The notes beneath the pieces were generated by a model. That model was not told the origin of the DNA, did not search any database, and worked only from the letters and a program-made list of their open reading frames with translations. Shown one piece after another: positions 35,741 to 43,563 of a stretch of DNA of 64,000 nt. The stretch's first letter is position 1. Every line of letters starts with the position of its first letter. Position numbers and translations under genes: made by a program. The stretch lies in contig NZ_JADCKF010000005.1 in the NCBI RefSeq assembly GCF_014982855.1, positions 1 through 64,000 on the forward strand. Reading direction: 5' to 3'. This stretch comes from Pseudoflavonifractor gallinarum (lineage in GTDB: Bacteria; Bacillota; Clostridia; Oscillospirales; Oscillospiraceae).

Positions 35741-36505
35741 TTATTCACCCTTCACCTTGTGCAGAAGGTCGGTGAAGGCGCGGGTGATGAGGGTGGTGGC
35801 CATGCCGATGGGGATGTACTGGAAGCCCTGCTCCGCACGCATCTTGGCGATCTCGGGGTACTCGGCGTACACACCGGGGATCTTGCCGTACTTCTTACAG
35901 GCGGCCAGCACGATGTCGGCGGCCTCCTGGATGCGGGGGTGATCGGTCTGGCCGGGGATGCCCATGGACTGAGACATGTCGTAGGGCCCGAGGAAGAGGA
36001 CGTCCACGCCATCCACGGCGGCGATCTCCTCAATGTTCTGCAGGCCGATGATGTTCTCAATGTGGACGGAGACCAGCGTCTCAGCGTTCTCGTGCTCGAT
36101 GTAGTCCGTAAAGGGGGTCTTGCCGTAGTCGCAGGAGCGGGTCATAGCCGAGCCGCGGATACCCATGGGGTAGTACTTGGCGCGGCGGACGGCCAGCTCG
36201 GCGTCCTCCCGGGTGTTGATCTGGGGGACCTGCACGCCGTGGGTACCCACGTCCAGGGCGCGGAGGATCTCGGTCTCACCGTTGAAGGTGACCCGGGTGA
36301 TGGGGGTGGTGCCGCCCGCCTGAGCGGCGCGCACCAGATGCATGGTGGCCTCGGGGGACAGATAGCCGTGCTCGCAGTCCAGAATGACAAAGTCGAAGCC
36401 GGCCAGGCCGCCGATTTCCACCACGTCGGTGGAGTTCAGGCACATGAAGGTGCCGAAACAGGTCTTACCGGCGTAGAGGTCGTGTTTGAGTTTGTTGGTA
36501 AACAT
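35741..36505 (-). CDS. HpcH/HpaI family aldolase
   Basis: This is a predicted class II pyruvate-type aldolase that splits 2-keto-3-deoxy or related acids. The 254-residue protein has GTFMCLNSTDVVEIGG, DFVILDCEHGYLSPE (metal region), ALDVGTHGVQVPQINTREDA, RGSAMTRSCDYG and VDVLFLGPYDMSQSMG, all typical. The start follows GGGAGGAA. It is a single gene behind a long leader containing an intrinsic terminator, so expression is probably controlled by attenuation. The exact substrate is not clear. Confidence 0.88.
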   Translation of the reverse strand: MFTNKLKHDLYAGKTCFGTFMCLNSTDVVEIGGLAGFDFVILDCEHGYLSPEATMHLVRAAQAGGTTPITRVTFNGETEILRALDVGTHGVQVPQINTREDAELAVRRAKYYPMGIRGSAMTRSCDYGKTPFTDYIEHENAETLVSVHIENIIGLQNIEEIAAVDGVDVLFLGPYDMSQSMGIPGQTDHPRIQEAADIVLAACKKYGKIPGVYAEYPEIAKMRAEQGFQYIPIGMATTLITRAFTDLLHKVKGE

Positions 36506-36628
36506 GATTTATTCCTCCCTGCATTCTGTCGGGGTGCGGTGGGAAGGCCGCACCGGGGGCAGAACAATCAATCACAGCGATTGCCCTCTTTGCATTTCAT
36601 ATTGCGGAATCAAGTTCCATAATACGAA

Positions 36629-36670
36629 AGAAAAAAGAGCCGGTCCTGAGTTCAAACTCAGACCGGAGCC
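36629..36670 (-). promoter_or_regulatory. Putative transcription attenuator in the aldolase leader
   Basis: On the minus strand GGCTCCGGTCTGAGT and ACTCAGGACCGGCTC pair and TTTTTT follows. This hairpin starts about 15 nt after the predicted transcription start and about 125 bp before the aldolase start codon. A competing stem CCGG/CCGG (36669-36682) overlaps its 5' arm. No open leader peptide and no known riboswitch core is apparent. Confidence 0.6.
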
Positions 36671-36692
36671 GGAAAAAACCGGTTCTGCTGAT

Positions 36693-36721
36693 ATAATAGC
36701 GAAGGCCGGGCCGCTTGTCAA
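36693..36721 (-). promoter_or_regulatory. Promoter of the aldolase gene
   Basis: On the minus strand TTGACA (36716-36721), a 17 bp spacer and TATTAT (36693-36698). Confidence 0.75.
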
Positions 36722-36781
36722 GGGGCGGATTGTGTATTTTCGGCAAAAAGGCCCCAGAGGGACAAAGTATCTGAGCGATAC

Positions 36782-36809
36782 TTGCCAGAGCGGACGGGGA
36801 TGCTATAAT
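36782..36809 (+). promoter_or_regulatory. Promoter of the exonuclease gene
   Basis: TTGCCA, a 16 bp spacer and TATAAT (36804-36809) lie 70 bp upstream of the start. It is back-to-back with the aldolase promoter. Confidence 0.65.
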
Positions 36810-36878
36810 GGTCTTTGCACATCTGAGAACAACCGCCCGACCCAGGTCCCGGAGCGGGAGGAGAAAGAAGGGGCGCAC

Positions 36879-37556
36879 ATGTACGATACGCATATTTTTC
36901 TGGATTTTGAGATGAATCCCATTCCCCGGGAGTACCGGGAGGCCCGGGAGATCGCCCGGAGCGAGATCGTAGAGATCGGGGCGGTCAAGCTGGACCGGGA
37001 ATACCGCCTGGTGGACCGCTATTCCTGCTATGTGAAGCCGGAGTACGGCCCCATCCACAAGCGGATCACCCAGCTCACCGGCATCACCGACGCCGACGTG
37101 GCGGGGGCCAAGCCCTTTGCCCCGGCCATGGAGGATTTTGCCGCCTGGATCGGAGAGGGGAGAGGGCGCATCTACTCCTGGAGCCGCAGCGACCAGTACC
37201 AGCTCTACGATGAGAGCTGGCTCAAGGAGGCTGAGCTCCCCTGGCAGCTCAACCAGCGGTGGATCGACTTCCAGGCGGTGTATACCCGGCTCATCGGGCT
37301 CTCCCGCTCCAATCCGCTCTCCCTGCAGAATGCCCTTGGCGCGGCGGAGTACCGCTTTGCGGGGGAGGCCCACCGGGCGGTGCAGGACGCGGAAAACTCG
37401 GCCTCCCTCCTGATCCTGGTGAAGGAGGGCCGCCTGGCCCAGCAGGCCGGCGTGGTCATGCAGGCCATGCGCCCCAAGGAGGAGCACAGCTTTGCCCTGG
37501 GCGGGGAGGCGGCCGAGAAGCTCCGGCAGTTCCTGGCCAGCCAGGAGCAGGGGTAA
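36879..37556 (+). CDS. DEDDh 3'-5' exonuclease (DnaQ/RNase T family)
   Basis: The 225-residue protein has the DEDDh exonuclease motifs: IFLDFEMNPI (Exo I, Asp and Glu), an Exo II region around IYSWSRSDQYQL, and HRAVQDAENSASLL (Exo III, His and Asp). It resembles stand-alone exonucleases of the KapD/ERI-1 type rather than the polymerase epsilon subunit. The start is the ATG after GAAGGGG. It is probably monocistronic, as queT has its own promoter. Whether it acts on DNA or RNA is unknown. Confidence 0.85.
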   Translation: MYDTHIFLDFEMNPIPREYREAREIARSEIVEIGAVKLDREYRLVDRYSCYVKPEYGPIHKRITQLTGITDADVAGAKPFAPAMEDFAAWIGEGRGRIYSWSRSDQYQLYDESWLKEAELPWQLNQRWIDFQAVYTRLIGLSRSNPLSLQNALGAAEYRFAGEAHRAVQDAENSASLLILVKEGRLAQQAGVVMQAMRPKEEHSFALGGEAAEKLRQFLASQEQG

Positions 37557-37566
37557 GCGCTCCCCC

Positions 37567-37595
37567 TTTACAAGGCGCGGGAAACATGCTAGAAT
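37567..37595 (+). promoter_or_regulatory. Promoter of queT
   Basis: TTTACA (37567-37572), a 17 bp spacer and TAGAAT with an upstream TG (TGCTAGAAT) make an extended -10 promoter just after the exonuclease stop. Confidence 0.7.
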
Positions 37596-37601
37596 ACCTC
37601 C

Positions 37602-37694
37602 CGACTGGTTTCCAACCCAGTCCAAGCACGGCGCAGCCGTGTTCGTTCGGCGGGGCAGGTCCCCCGATCCGTTCTCTAAACAAAAAATGGGAGG
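37602..37694 (+). ncRNA. Structured queT leader, candidate preQ1 riboswitch (class III-like)
   Basis: The leader between promoter and queT has hairpins GACTGG/CCAGTC (37603-37622), CACGGC/GCCGTG and GGGG/CCCC. The first loop contains TTTCCAACCCA, which is complementary to the Shine-Dalgarno segment TGGGAGGAAA at 37688-37697 and could sequester it. QueT genes of this bacterial group are known to follow preQ1 riboswitches of class III. I infer that class from gene context and ribosome-site pairing; I have not matched a consensus. Confidence 0.5.
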
Positions 37695-37704
37695 AAAATT
37701 CAAT

Positions 37705-38256
37705 ATGAAAGTCAATCAACCCCAGAACACCCGTACCCGCACCCGGGAGCTGACCATGGCCGCCATGGTGGCCGCCCTCTACGCCGTACTCAGCTACTTC
37801 GGCAACTTCTTCGGCCTGACCTATGGGCCCATCCAGTGCCGGTTTGCCGAGGCACTGTGCGTGCTCCCCTTCCTCTTTCCGGCCACGGCGCCGGGGCTCT
37901 TTGTGGGCTGCCTGGTGACCAACCTGATGAGCACCGTGGGCCCGCTGGATATCGTGCTGGGTTCCCTGGCCACGCTGCTGGCCGCCCTCTGGACGGCCCG
38001 GATGCCCAACCGCTGGCTGGCTCCGCTGCCGCCGGTGCTGTGCAACGGCGTGATCGTGGGCGCCATGATCACCTGGTATGAGGTGGGCTTTGGCCCTGGT
38101 TTCTGGGGGATGTTCGCTTTCAATGGCGTGACGGTTGCCCTGGGTGAGCTGCTGGCCTGCTATGTGCTGGGATCCATCCTGCTGACCGTTCTGCCCCGTG
38201 TGGGTGTCCTCCGTGCCCAGATCCCGGCCGGACGCCTGCGTACCGAGAAAAACTGA
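37705..38256 (+). CDS. queT: QueT family queuosine-precursor transporter
   Basis: This is an integral membrane ECF-type S component predicted to import preQ1 or another queuosine precursor for tRNA modification. The 183-residue protein has six hydrophobic segments and typical QueT sequence (AALYAVLSYFGNFFGLTYG, IQCRFAEALCVLPFL, GCLVTNLMS). The start follows GGGAGGAAAATTCAAT. The structured leader and terminator mark it as a single-gene unit. No ECF energising module lies nearby, so it presumably shares one encoded elsewhere. Confidence 0.9.
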   Translation: MKVNQPQNTRTRTRELTMAAMVAALYAVLSYFGNFFGLTYGPIQCRFAEALCVLPFLFPATAPGLFVGCLVTNLMSTVGPLDIVLGSLATLLAALWTARMPNRWLAPLPPVLCNGVIVGAMITWYEVGFGPGFWGMFAFNGVTVALGELLACYVLGSILLTVLPRVGVLRAQIPAGRLRTEKN

Positions 38257-38271
38257 GTTTCCTTGGATGCC

Positions 38272-38304
38272 CCGCCGCTCCCGGTAACGGGAGCGGCGGT
38301 TTTT
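38272..38304 (+). terminator. Terminator of queT
   Basis: CCGCCGCTCCCG and CGGGAGCGGCGG pair around GTAA, followed by TTTTT. Confidence 0.92.
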
Positions 38305-38377
38305 CTGGCCTTTTTCCCCAAACTGTGGTACACTGGGGACAATCCTTTGAATTTGATTACTGAGGAGGTCTTTCACT

Positions 38378-39247
38378 GTGAAAGTGCGTAAAGCTGTCAT
38401 CCCCGCCGCGGGGCTGGGCACCCGGATGCTTCCGGCCACCAAGACGGTACCGAAGGAAATGCTTCCCATGGTGGACAAGCCGGTCATCCAGTATATCATC
38501 GAGGAGGCCGTGGAGGCCGGCATCGAGGATATCCTGATCGTCACCAACCGGGCCAAGTCGGCCATGGACGACTATTTTGACTACTATCCCGAGCTGGAGA
38601 CCCGGCTCAATCAGGCGGGCAAGGAGAAGGAGCTCACCGAGGTGCGCCGGGCCGCCGATCTGGCCAACATCTTCTATGTGCGCCAGAAGGAGACCAAGGG
38701 CCTGGGCCACGCCATCTGGCGGGCCAAGCGCTTCGTGGGAGACGAGCCCTTTGCCGTGCTCCTGGGCGACGACATCATGCGGGCCCGCAAGCCGGTCACC
38801 CGGCAGCTCATCGAGGCGGCCGAGAAGTACGACGCGTCGGTGGTGGGCGTGCAGAAGGTCTCCACCCAGGCCATCTCCAAGTACTCCTCCGTCAAGATCT
38901 CCCCCCTGGAGGAGCGGATCTTCTCGGTCTCCGACATGAATGAGAAGCCCCGGCCTGAGCAGATGTTCTCCAACTATGCCATCCTGGGCCGCTATGTGCT
39001 CAAGTCGGATATCTTTGACATCCTGGAGAACCTCCAGCCGGGCTATGGCGGAGAGATCCAGCTCACCGACGGCCTGAAGGAGCTGTGCCGCCGGGACCGG
39101 ATGGTGGCGGTGGACTTTGAGGGCCGCCGCTACGACACCGGCAACCTCCAGGGCTTCCTGGAGGCCACCCTGGACTTCGCCCTGGACCACCCCGCCACCG
39201 GGGACTGGCTGCGCCACTTCATCAAGGAGAAGGCCCGGGTGCTGTAA
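38378..39247 (+). CDS. galU: UTP-glucose-1-phosphate uridylyltransferase
   Basis: This enzyme makes UDP-glucose from UTP and glucose 1-phosphate for glycolipid and polysaccharide synthesis. The 289-residue protein has the signature VIPAAGLGTRMLPATKTVPK, the uridine contact region ETKGLGHAI, the metal Asp in LLGDDIM and the C-terminal VDFEGRRYDTGN. The start codon is GTG, eleven bases after TGAGGAGG. It is monocistronic with a strong terminator and could supply sugar nucleotides to the exported polymers modified by the MBOAT systems. Confidence 0.96.
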   Translation: MKVRKAVIPAAGLGTRMLPATKTVPKEMLPMVDKPVIQYIIEEAVEAGIEDILIVTNRAKSAMDDYFDYYPELETRLNQAGKEKELTEVRRAADLANIFYVRQKETKGLGHAIWRAKRFVGDEPFAVLLGDDIMRARKPVTRQLIEAAEKYDASVVGVQKVSTQAISKYSSVKISPLEERIFSVSDMNEKPRPEQMFSNYAILGRYVLKSDIFDILENLQPGYGGEIQLTDGLKELCRRDRMVAVDFEGRRYDTGNLQGFLEATLDFALDHPATGDWLRHFIKEKARVL

Positions 39248-39269
39248 GAGTTACTTCCAAATAAAAGAA

Positions 39270-39315
39270 AACATCCTCCCTGTGGTCGGAACGGCCGTGG
39301 GGAGGATGTTTTTTT
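39270..39315. terminator. Bidirectional terminator between galU and a convergent gene
   Basis: AACATCCTCCC and GGGAGGATGTT pair, followed by TTTTTTT on the plus strand and TTTTCTTTT on the minus strand. Confidence 0.88.
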
Positions 39316-39322
39316 GTTTCCA

Positions 39323-39778
39323 TCATTTGCCTCTGGCCTTCCAAAAGCAGCCCGCGCACCCGGCGGCAAAGAGAAGGAGCCAGGCCAGAAGGTAGACAAG
39401 CCACATCTCCAAAGTGGGCAGGAAGGGCTGGATCAAAACATTGGAGAGGGTAAAGCCCAGGGACAGAAGGGGGAGAAAGTAGAGCTGCGGGGCAGCGCCC
39501 AACAGGTTGACCCAGTATCGTCCCATCACCAATTCCTGATAGAACACCAGGAGGAGCATCAAAAGACCAAAGGCACTGAGGAGAAGGGCCTGGACGATGG
39601 GCCGCCCCTCCCGGGCGGAGACGCGGCGGGCCAGCAGGACCCAGAGGAGCAGAAAACCGATCGATACGGCATATAGCAAAATGCTGGAACTGGGCAGAGA
39701 GAGTATGACGAAATTCAGGGCATACCCCAGCGGCAGGGGGAGGATACCAAGCAGCAGCAACGCGATGTTTCTCTTCAT
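39323..39778 (-). CDS. Hypothetical membrane protein
   Basis: I do not recognise this 151-residue protein. It has four or five hydrophobic segments (starting MKRNIALLLLGILPLPLGYA, then ILLYAVSIGFLLLWVLLARR, ALLLSAFGLLMLLLVF, and two more near the end) with short basic loops. A good GGAGG site sits eight bases before the chosen ATG; the GTG three codons upstream overlaps it. It is about 100 bp downstream of the MATE gene and may be co-transcribed with it. Confidence 0.65.
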   Translation of the reverse strand: MKRNIALLLLGILPLPLGYALNFVILSLPSSSILLYAVSIGFLLLWVLLARRVSAREGRPIVQALLLSAFGLLMLLLVFYQELVMGRYWVNLLGAAPQLYFLPLLSLGFTLSNVLIQPFLPTLEMWLVYLLAWLLLFAAGCAGCFWKARGK

Positions 39779-39874
39779 GGCGCGCACCTCCGATTCACGA
39801 TCTTGCTGGATGATTGCACATACAGTATACCGAATGTGGAGAGAAAGCGCAACAAAAGGTACAAAGGAGAGGGA

Positions 39875-41230
39875 TCAGACCGCCGATTCCTCCAGCCCGG
39901 CGAAGAGGACGGCCCGCCGGCGGCGGTAGTAGAGGAAGCCGGCCAGATCGGCCAGGAGCCAGCCGATGGGCACCGACCACCAGATGCCCAGCACGCCCAC
40001 GGCGGGGATGGCGGAGAGGGTGTAGGCCAGCAGCACCCGGGTCCCCAGGGAGATTACGGTGAGGACCAGGGACATCCCGGGACGGCCCACTGCCCGGTAC
40101 AGGCCGTAGAGGAGGAAGAGACACCCGATGCCGCAGTAGAAGGCACCCTCCACCCGGAGGTACTGCACGCCGATGGCGAGGATCTCCACCTCCTCGGGCT
40201 GGACAAAGAGGAGCATCAGGGGGCGGGCGAAGAGACAGACCGCCGCCGAAATCACCACGCAGAAGAGCAGGGCGGCCGCCACGGCGCTGCGGATGCCGGA
40301 GCGGATGCGCCCGGCCTTCCGGGCGCCGTAATTCTGGGCCACAAAGGTGGAAAAGGCGTTGCCGAAGTCCTGCACCGGCATATAGGCGAAGGAGTCGATC
40401 TTGACCGCCGCGGCAAAGGCGGCCATGACGGTGGTACCGAAGCTGTTGATGAGCCCCTGTACCATGAGAATGCCGAAGTTCATCACCGACTGCTGGAGGG
40501 AGGTGAGGAAGGAGAACTGGGCGATCTCCCGCAGCTGCTCCATCCGGATACGGAAGCTGCTCCGATCGGGGCGGAACTGGGGACAGCGCACCCAGGTGTA
40601 AAGGCCGATGCCCAGGCCTGAGACATACTGGGACAGCACCGTGGCCCCGGCCGCTCCCGCCACTCCCCAGTGGAACACCAGGACAAAGACCAGGTCCAGG
40701 GCGATGTTGAGCAGGGCGCACACCGCCAGAAAGAGCAGGGGCACCAGGGAGTTGCCCACTGCCCGCAGAAGAGAGGCAAAATAATTGTAGAGGAAGGTGG
40801 CCGCAATGCCCCAGAAGATCACCCATAGGTACTCCCGCATCAGAGGGCGGGTATCCGGTGGTACCTGAAGGAGGGTGAGAATGGGGTCCAGCAGGAGAAA
40901 GACTGCCAGGTTGAGGACCAAAGTCACCCCGCCGATGAGCAGGAAGGAGGCGGCCAGGCTGCGCTGGAGCCGGTCTTTGTCCCCGGCGCCATGGCAGATG
41001 GAAAAGACGGCCCCGCTCCCCATGCACAGTCCCAGCAGGATGGAGGTGAGGAAGGTCATCAGAGTGTAGGACGACCCCACCGCCGCCAGGGCGGAGGCGC
41101 CGAGAAAGCGGCCCACGATGAGGGTGTCGGCCACGTTATAGCACTGCTGGAGCAGATTTCCCAGCATCATGGGCAGCGCAAAGAGCAGCATGGTGGCGGT
41201 GATGGGGCCGCGGGTCAGATCGCCGGACAT
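39875..41230 (-). CDS. MATE family efflux transporter
   Basis: This is an inner-membrane cation-coupled exporter of drugs or metabolites. The 451-residue protein has twelve membrane segments in two halves, with typical MATE motifs PMMLGNLLQQCYNVADTLIV, GSSYTLMTFLTSILLGLCMG, QQSVMNFGILMVQGLINSFG and VQDFGNAFSTFVAQNYGARK. The start follows GAGGAGG. The substrate is unknown. Confidence 0.93.
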   Translation of the reverse strand: MSGDLTRGPITATMLLFALPMMLGNLLQQCYNVADTLIVGRFLGASALAAVGSSYTLMTFLTSILLGLCMGSGAVFSICHGAGDKDRLQRSLAASFLLIGGVTLVLNLAVFLLLDPILTLLQVPPDTRPLMREYLWVIFWGIAATFLYNYFASLLRAVGNSLVPLLFLAVCALLNIALDLVFVLVFHWGVAGAAGATVLSQYVSGLGIGLYTWVRCPQFRPDRSSFRIRMEQLREIAQFSFLTSLQQSVMNFGILMVQGLINSFGTTVMAAFAAAVKIDSFAYMPVQDFGNAFSTFVAQNYGARKAGRIRSGIRSAVAAALLFCVVISAAVCLFARPLMLLFVQPEEVEILAIGVQYLRVEGAFYCGIGCLFLLYGLYRAVGRPGMSLVLTVISLGTRVLLAYTLSAIPAVGVLGIWWSVPIGWLLADLAGFLYYRRRRAVLFAGLEESAV

Positions 41231-41313
41231 ATCCGTCCTCCTCTCAAAAGCACAGATTCTGTACTACTATAACATGAAAGGGCCGCCTGCAAAAGGGGGG
41301 AGGACGGGCGAGA

Positions 41314-41374
41314 GAAAAATTTTGCAAAAAAATGGGAAAGAGGTGCGGCCTTCCTCCAGATATCCGATATAGTA
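41314..41374 (+). repeat. Degenerate upstream copy of the rpsF promoter region
   Basis: This aligns with 42236-42297 (shared blocks TTTGCA, AAAATGGGAAAG, ATCCGATATARTA). The -10 equivalent is TATAGT; the -35 equivalent has decayed. With its partner it brackets the gene at 41462-42229. Confidence 0.6.
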
Positions 41375-41402
41375 GCAGCAAACTACGGGAGGGGTTCTCT
41401 GC

Positions 41403-41431
41403 TTGTCATTCACGCTTTGATGTGCTAAAAT
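41403..41431 (+). promoter_or_regulatory. Promoter of the 41462 gene
   Basis: TTGTCA, a 17 bp spacer and TAAAAT with an upstream TG (TGCTAAAAT) lie about 30 bp before the start. Confidence 0.65.
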
Positions 41432-41461
41432 GCATGTAAGGTACAAAAAGGGGGAGAGAGT

Positions 41462-42229
41462 ATGATTTTTGTCTATATCATCCCTGTATATGTCATCTTG
41501 GCGGCCATTCTCATTGCCATCGGCGGAATCTATCATATCGTCACGGAGATGTATGTGCTCCTCTTTACGATCACCACGTTTCTGACAGTCATCGGGGGGA
41601 TCTATACCTTCTTTGTGTCCATCTCGAAAGCCGTCTCTACCAAGAGAGTCTATCTTCTGCTCCCCGGCGTGCTCTTCCTGGTGTTTGGGGCGTTCGCCAC
41701 CAGCGTGTTCAAGCAGAGCCTCTGTCTGTCGCAGCGATGGCTCGAGAGTGTCAGCTTGGAAACCCTGGGTACCCTGACGATCCATAAAAACGCCGTTTTT
41801 CTGTGGTCGATCCTGGCTGCAGTTGTGCTGTCCCTGCTGTTCGCGGTGTTCTTCCGCAAGTCGTATCAGACCCCCAAAACGGGAAGCAGTGTGCTCTTCA
41901 GCCTGCTCTCCTGCCTGATTTTGATCGTTCCGGTATTTGCCGTGCACGGATATGCGGAGCATGCGTACTATGAGCAAAACAGCACGTCCTATGAGCAGGT
42001 GTACACCGTCAAAGAAACGGTGGCCGTAAAACGGTATGTAAATGAAAGCTATCGCGGAAGCACGCTGACGGTCCAAGGCGGGGACGATCTGATCCGGATG
42101 CTGTTCCCCCAGAAGCTGGAAAAAGGGGAGACCGTCTATGGGGAGGCGTATCAATCCGGCGATATCCTGGTATTCAATGATGACCATGTGATCGGAGAGG
42201 TCCCGTCCGAGTACCTGGAACCGCAATAA
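41462..42229 (+). CDS. Unknown membrane protein
   Basis: I do not recognise this 255-residue protein. Four membrane segments are predicted (about residues 3-22, 31-53, 66-83 and 113-131), with a fifth at about 144-162, followed by an extracytoplasmic tail of about 90 residues (YVNESYRGSTLTVQGGDDLI, KLEKGETVYGEAYQSGDILV) that may be a small beta domain. Base use is visibly less GC-rich than in neighbours (many ATA, TCT, AAA and GTA codons). It lies between two diverged copies of the rpsF promoter region. These features suggest acquisition from outside. The start follows GGGGGAGAG. Confidence 0.7.
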   Translation: MIFVYIIPVYVILAAILIAIGGIYHIVTEMYVLLFTITTFLTVIGGIYTFFVSISKAVSTKRVYLLLPGVLFLVFGAFATSVFKQSLCLSQRWLESVSLETLGTLTIHKNAVFLWSILAAVVLSLLFAVFFRKSYQTPKTGSSVLFSLLSCLILIVPVFAVHGYAEHAYYEQNSTSYEQVYTVKETVAVKRYVNESYRGSTLTVQGGDDLIRMLFPQKLEKGETVYGEAYQSGDILVFNDDHVIGEVPSEYLEPQ

Positions 42230-42235
42230 AGCCGG

Positions 42236-42297
42236 AAAGAAATCTTTGCAGAAAATGGGGAAAGGGGCTTGACTTTCCCGGAAAATCCGATATAATA
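42236..42297 (+). promoter_or_regulatory. Promoter of the rpsF-ssb-rpsR operon (downstream repeat copy)
   Basis: TTGACT (42269-42274), a 16 bp spacer and TATAAT (42291-42296). The region is repeated in decayed form at 41314-41374. Confidence 0.75.
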
Positions 42298-42299
42298 AA

Positions 42300-42365
42300 A
42301 AGGCTTGTTTAGAAAACAAGCACATCCTTGCCCCCGCATGATACGGGGGCCATATGTCCATAAGG
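42300..42365 (+). ncRNA. Candidate rpsF leader (S6:S18 autoregulation)
   Basis: The 5' leader forms GCTTGTTT/AACAAGC (42303-42321) and GCCCCCG/CGGGGGC (42330-42350). rpsF operons of many bacteria carry a leader bound by S6:S18 that contains a CCG element; a CCG is present here at the top of the second stem. The match is by context, not by consensus alignment. Confidence 0.35.
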
Positions 42366-42378
42366 AGGTGCAACGAAA

Positions 42379-42675
42379 ATGGCAAAGCTGAATGCGAACT
42401 ACGAGGCCGTCTACATCCTCGATCCCAACCTGGGCGAGGAGGCTACCGCCGCTCTGGTGGCGAAGTTCAAGACTCTGGTCGAGAACAACGGCACTCTGGC
42501 CGAGGTTGACGAGTGGGGCAAGCGCCATCTGGCCTATCCCATCAACGACCTGAACGAGGGCTACTATGTCCTGATGACCTTTAGCTCCGCTCCCGCCTTC
42601 CCCCAGGAGCTGGACCGAATCTTCCGCATTACTGACGGCGTGATGCGCTCCATGATCATCTGCAAGGATGAGTAA
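42379..42675 (+). CDS. rpsF: Ribosomal protein bS6
   Basis: This is a 98-residue protein of the 30S platform that binds bS18. Features are YEAVYILDPNLGEEA at the start, GKRHLAYPINDLNEGYYVLM in the centre and FPQELDRIFRITDGVMRSMI at the end, all typical. The start follows AAGGAGGTG. It is the first gene of the rpsF-ssb-rpsR operon, 12 bp before ssb. Confidence 0.97.
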   Translation: MAKLNANYEAVYILDPNLGEEATAALVAKFKTLVENNGTLAEVDEWGKRHLAYPINDLNEGYYVLMTFSSAPAFPQELDRIFRITDGVMRSMIICKDE

Positions 42676-42687
42676 GGAGGCGCTTCC

Positions 42688-43161
42688 ATGCTGAATCGCA
42701 TTATCCTCATGGGTCGCCTGACCCGGGATCCTGAGCTCCGCCACACCCAGACGGGGACCCCTGTGGCCTCCTTCTCCCTGGCGGTGGACCGGGATTTCAA
42801 AGACAAGACCACCGGCGAAAAGGCCACCGATTTCATCGATATCGTGGCCTGGCGGCAGACGGCTGAGTTCGTCTCCCGCTTCTTCACCAAGGGCCGCCTG
42901 GCCGTGGTGGAGGGCCGCCTCCAGCTGCGCGACTGGACCGACAAAGACGGGAACAAGCGCCGCAGCGCCGAGGTCGTGGCCGACAATGTCTACTTTGGCG
43001 ACTCCAAGCGGGATGCCGAGGGCGGCGGCTATGCGCCCCCGCCGCCGGCTTATGGCGGATACAGCGCCCCGGCGCCGTCCGCGCCCGCTTATGCCGCGCC
43101 GCTCAGCGGCGGCGACCAGTTCGCCGACCTGTCCGACGACGACGGCGAGCTCCCCTTCTGA
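42688..43161 (+). CDS. ssb: Single-stranded DNA-binding protein
   Basis: The 157-residue protein protects single-stranded DNA in replication and repair. An OB-fold (about residues 1-108) has MLNRIILMGRLTRDPELRHT, VASFSLAVDR, DFIDIVAWRQTAEF and the ssDNA-binding DNVYFGD end. A Pro/Ala/Tyr/Gly-rich linker leads to the acidic tip DDDGELPF, the protein-interaction tail. The start follows AAGGAGG. Its place between rpsF and rpsR is the usual Firmicutes order. Confidence 0.97.
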   Translation: MLNRIILMGRLTRDPELRHTQTGTPVASFSLAVDRDFKDKTTGEKATDFIDIVAWRQTAEFVSRFFTKGRLAVVEGRLQLRDWTDKDGNKRRSAEVVADNVYFGDSKRDAEGGGYAPPPPAYGGYSAPAPSAPAYAAPLSGGDQFADLSDDDGELPF

Positions 43162-43274
43162 GGAGCGACTGTTTTGCAGTTCAGCCGGTTCTTCCGGCTT
43201 GGCGTTAAGCGCCATTCCGCTCCGCGAAAGCGCTCCGGCTCTTGCGGAAGCATCGTTGAAAGGAGTACTGTACC

Positions 43275-43514
43275 ATGGCTATGGATAGAGAGCGTCCCCG
43301 CGGCCGCAAGCGCCGCAAGGTCTGCACCTTCTGTGTGGACAAGGTGGAGCACATCGACTACAAGGACGCGGCCAAGCTGCGCCGTTTCCTGTCTGAGCGT
43401 TCCAAGATCCTGCCCCGCCGTACCACCGGCACCTGCGCGATGCATCAGCGCCAGCTGACCGAGGCCATCAAGCGCGCCCGTCAGATCGCCCTGCTGCCCT
43501 TCGTGACCGACTAA
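43275..43514 (+). CDS. rpsR: Ribosomal protein bS18
   Basis: This is a 79-residue 30S protein that pairs with bS6. The body [20 protein letters not shown] and [19 protein letters not shown] is typical. A CTFC...C...H set (cysteines near residues 18, 21 and 54 plus a histidine) marks the zinc-binding form. The start follows AAAGGAG after a 113 bp gap from ssb that holds small inverted repeats only. Confidence 0.97.
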   Translation: MAMDRERPRGRKRRKVCTFCVDKVEHIDYKDAAKLRRFLSERSKILPRRTTGTCAMHQRQLTEAIKRARQIALLPFVTD

Positions 43515-43529
43515 TCGGAACGATTTGAG

Positions 43530-43563
43530 AGCGGACCAGCCTTTTGCTGGTCCGCTCTTTTTT
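43530..43563 (+). terminator. rpsR terminator, proximal copy
   Basis: AGCGGACCAGC and GCTGGTCCGCT pair, followed by CTTTTTT. The same hairpin with two C-to-T changes recurs at 43904-43937. Confidence 0.88.
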
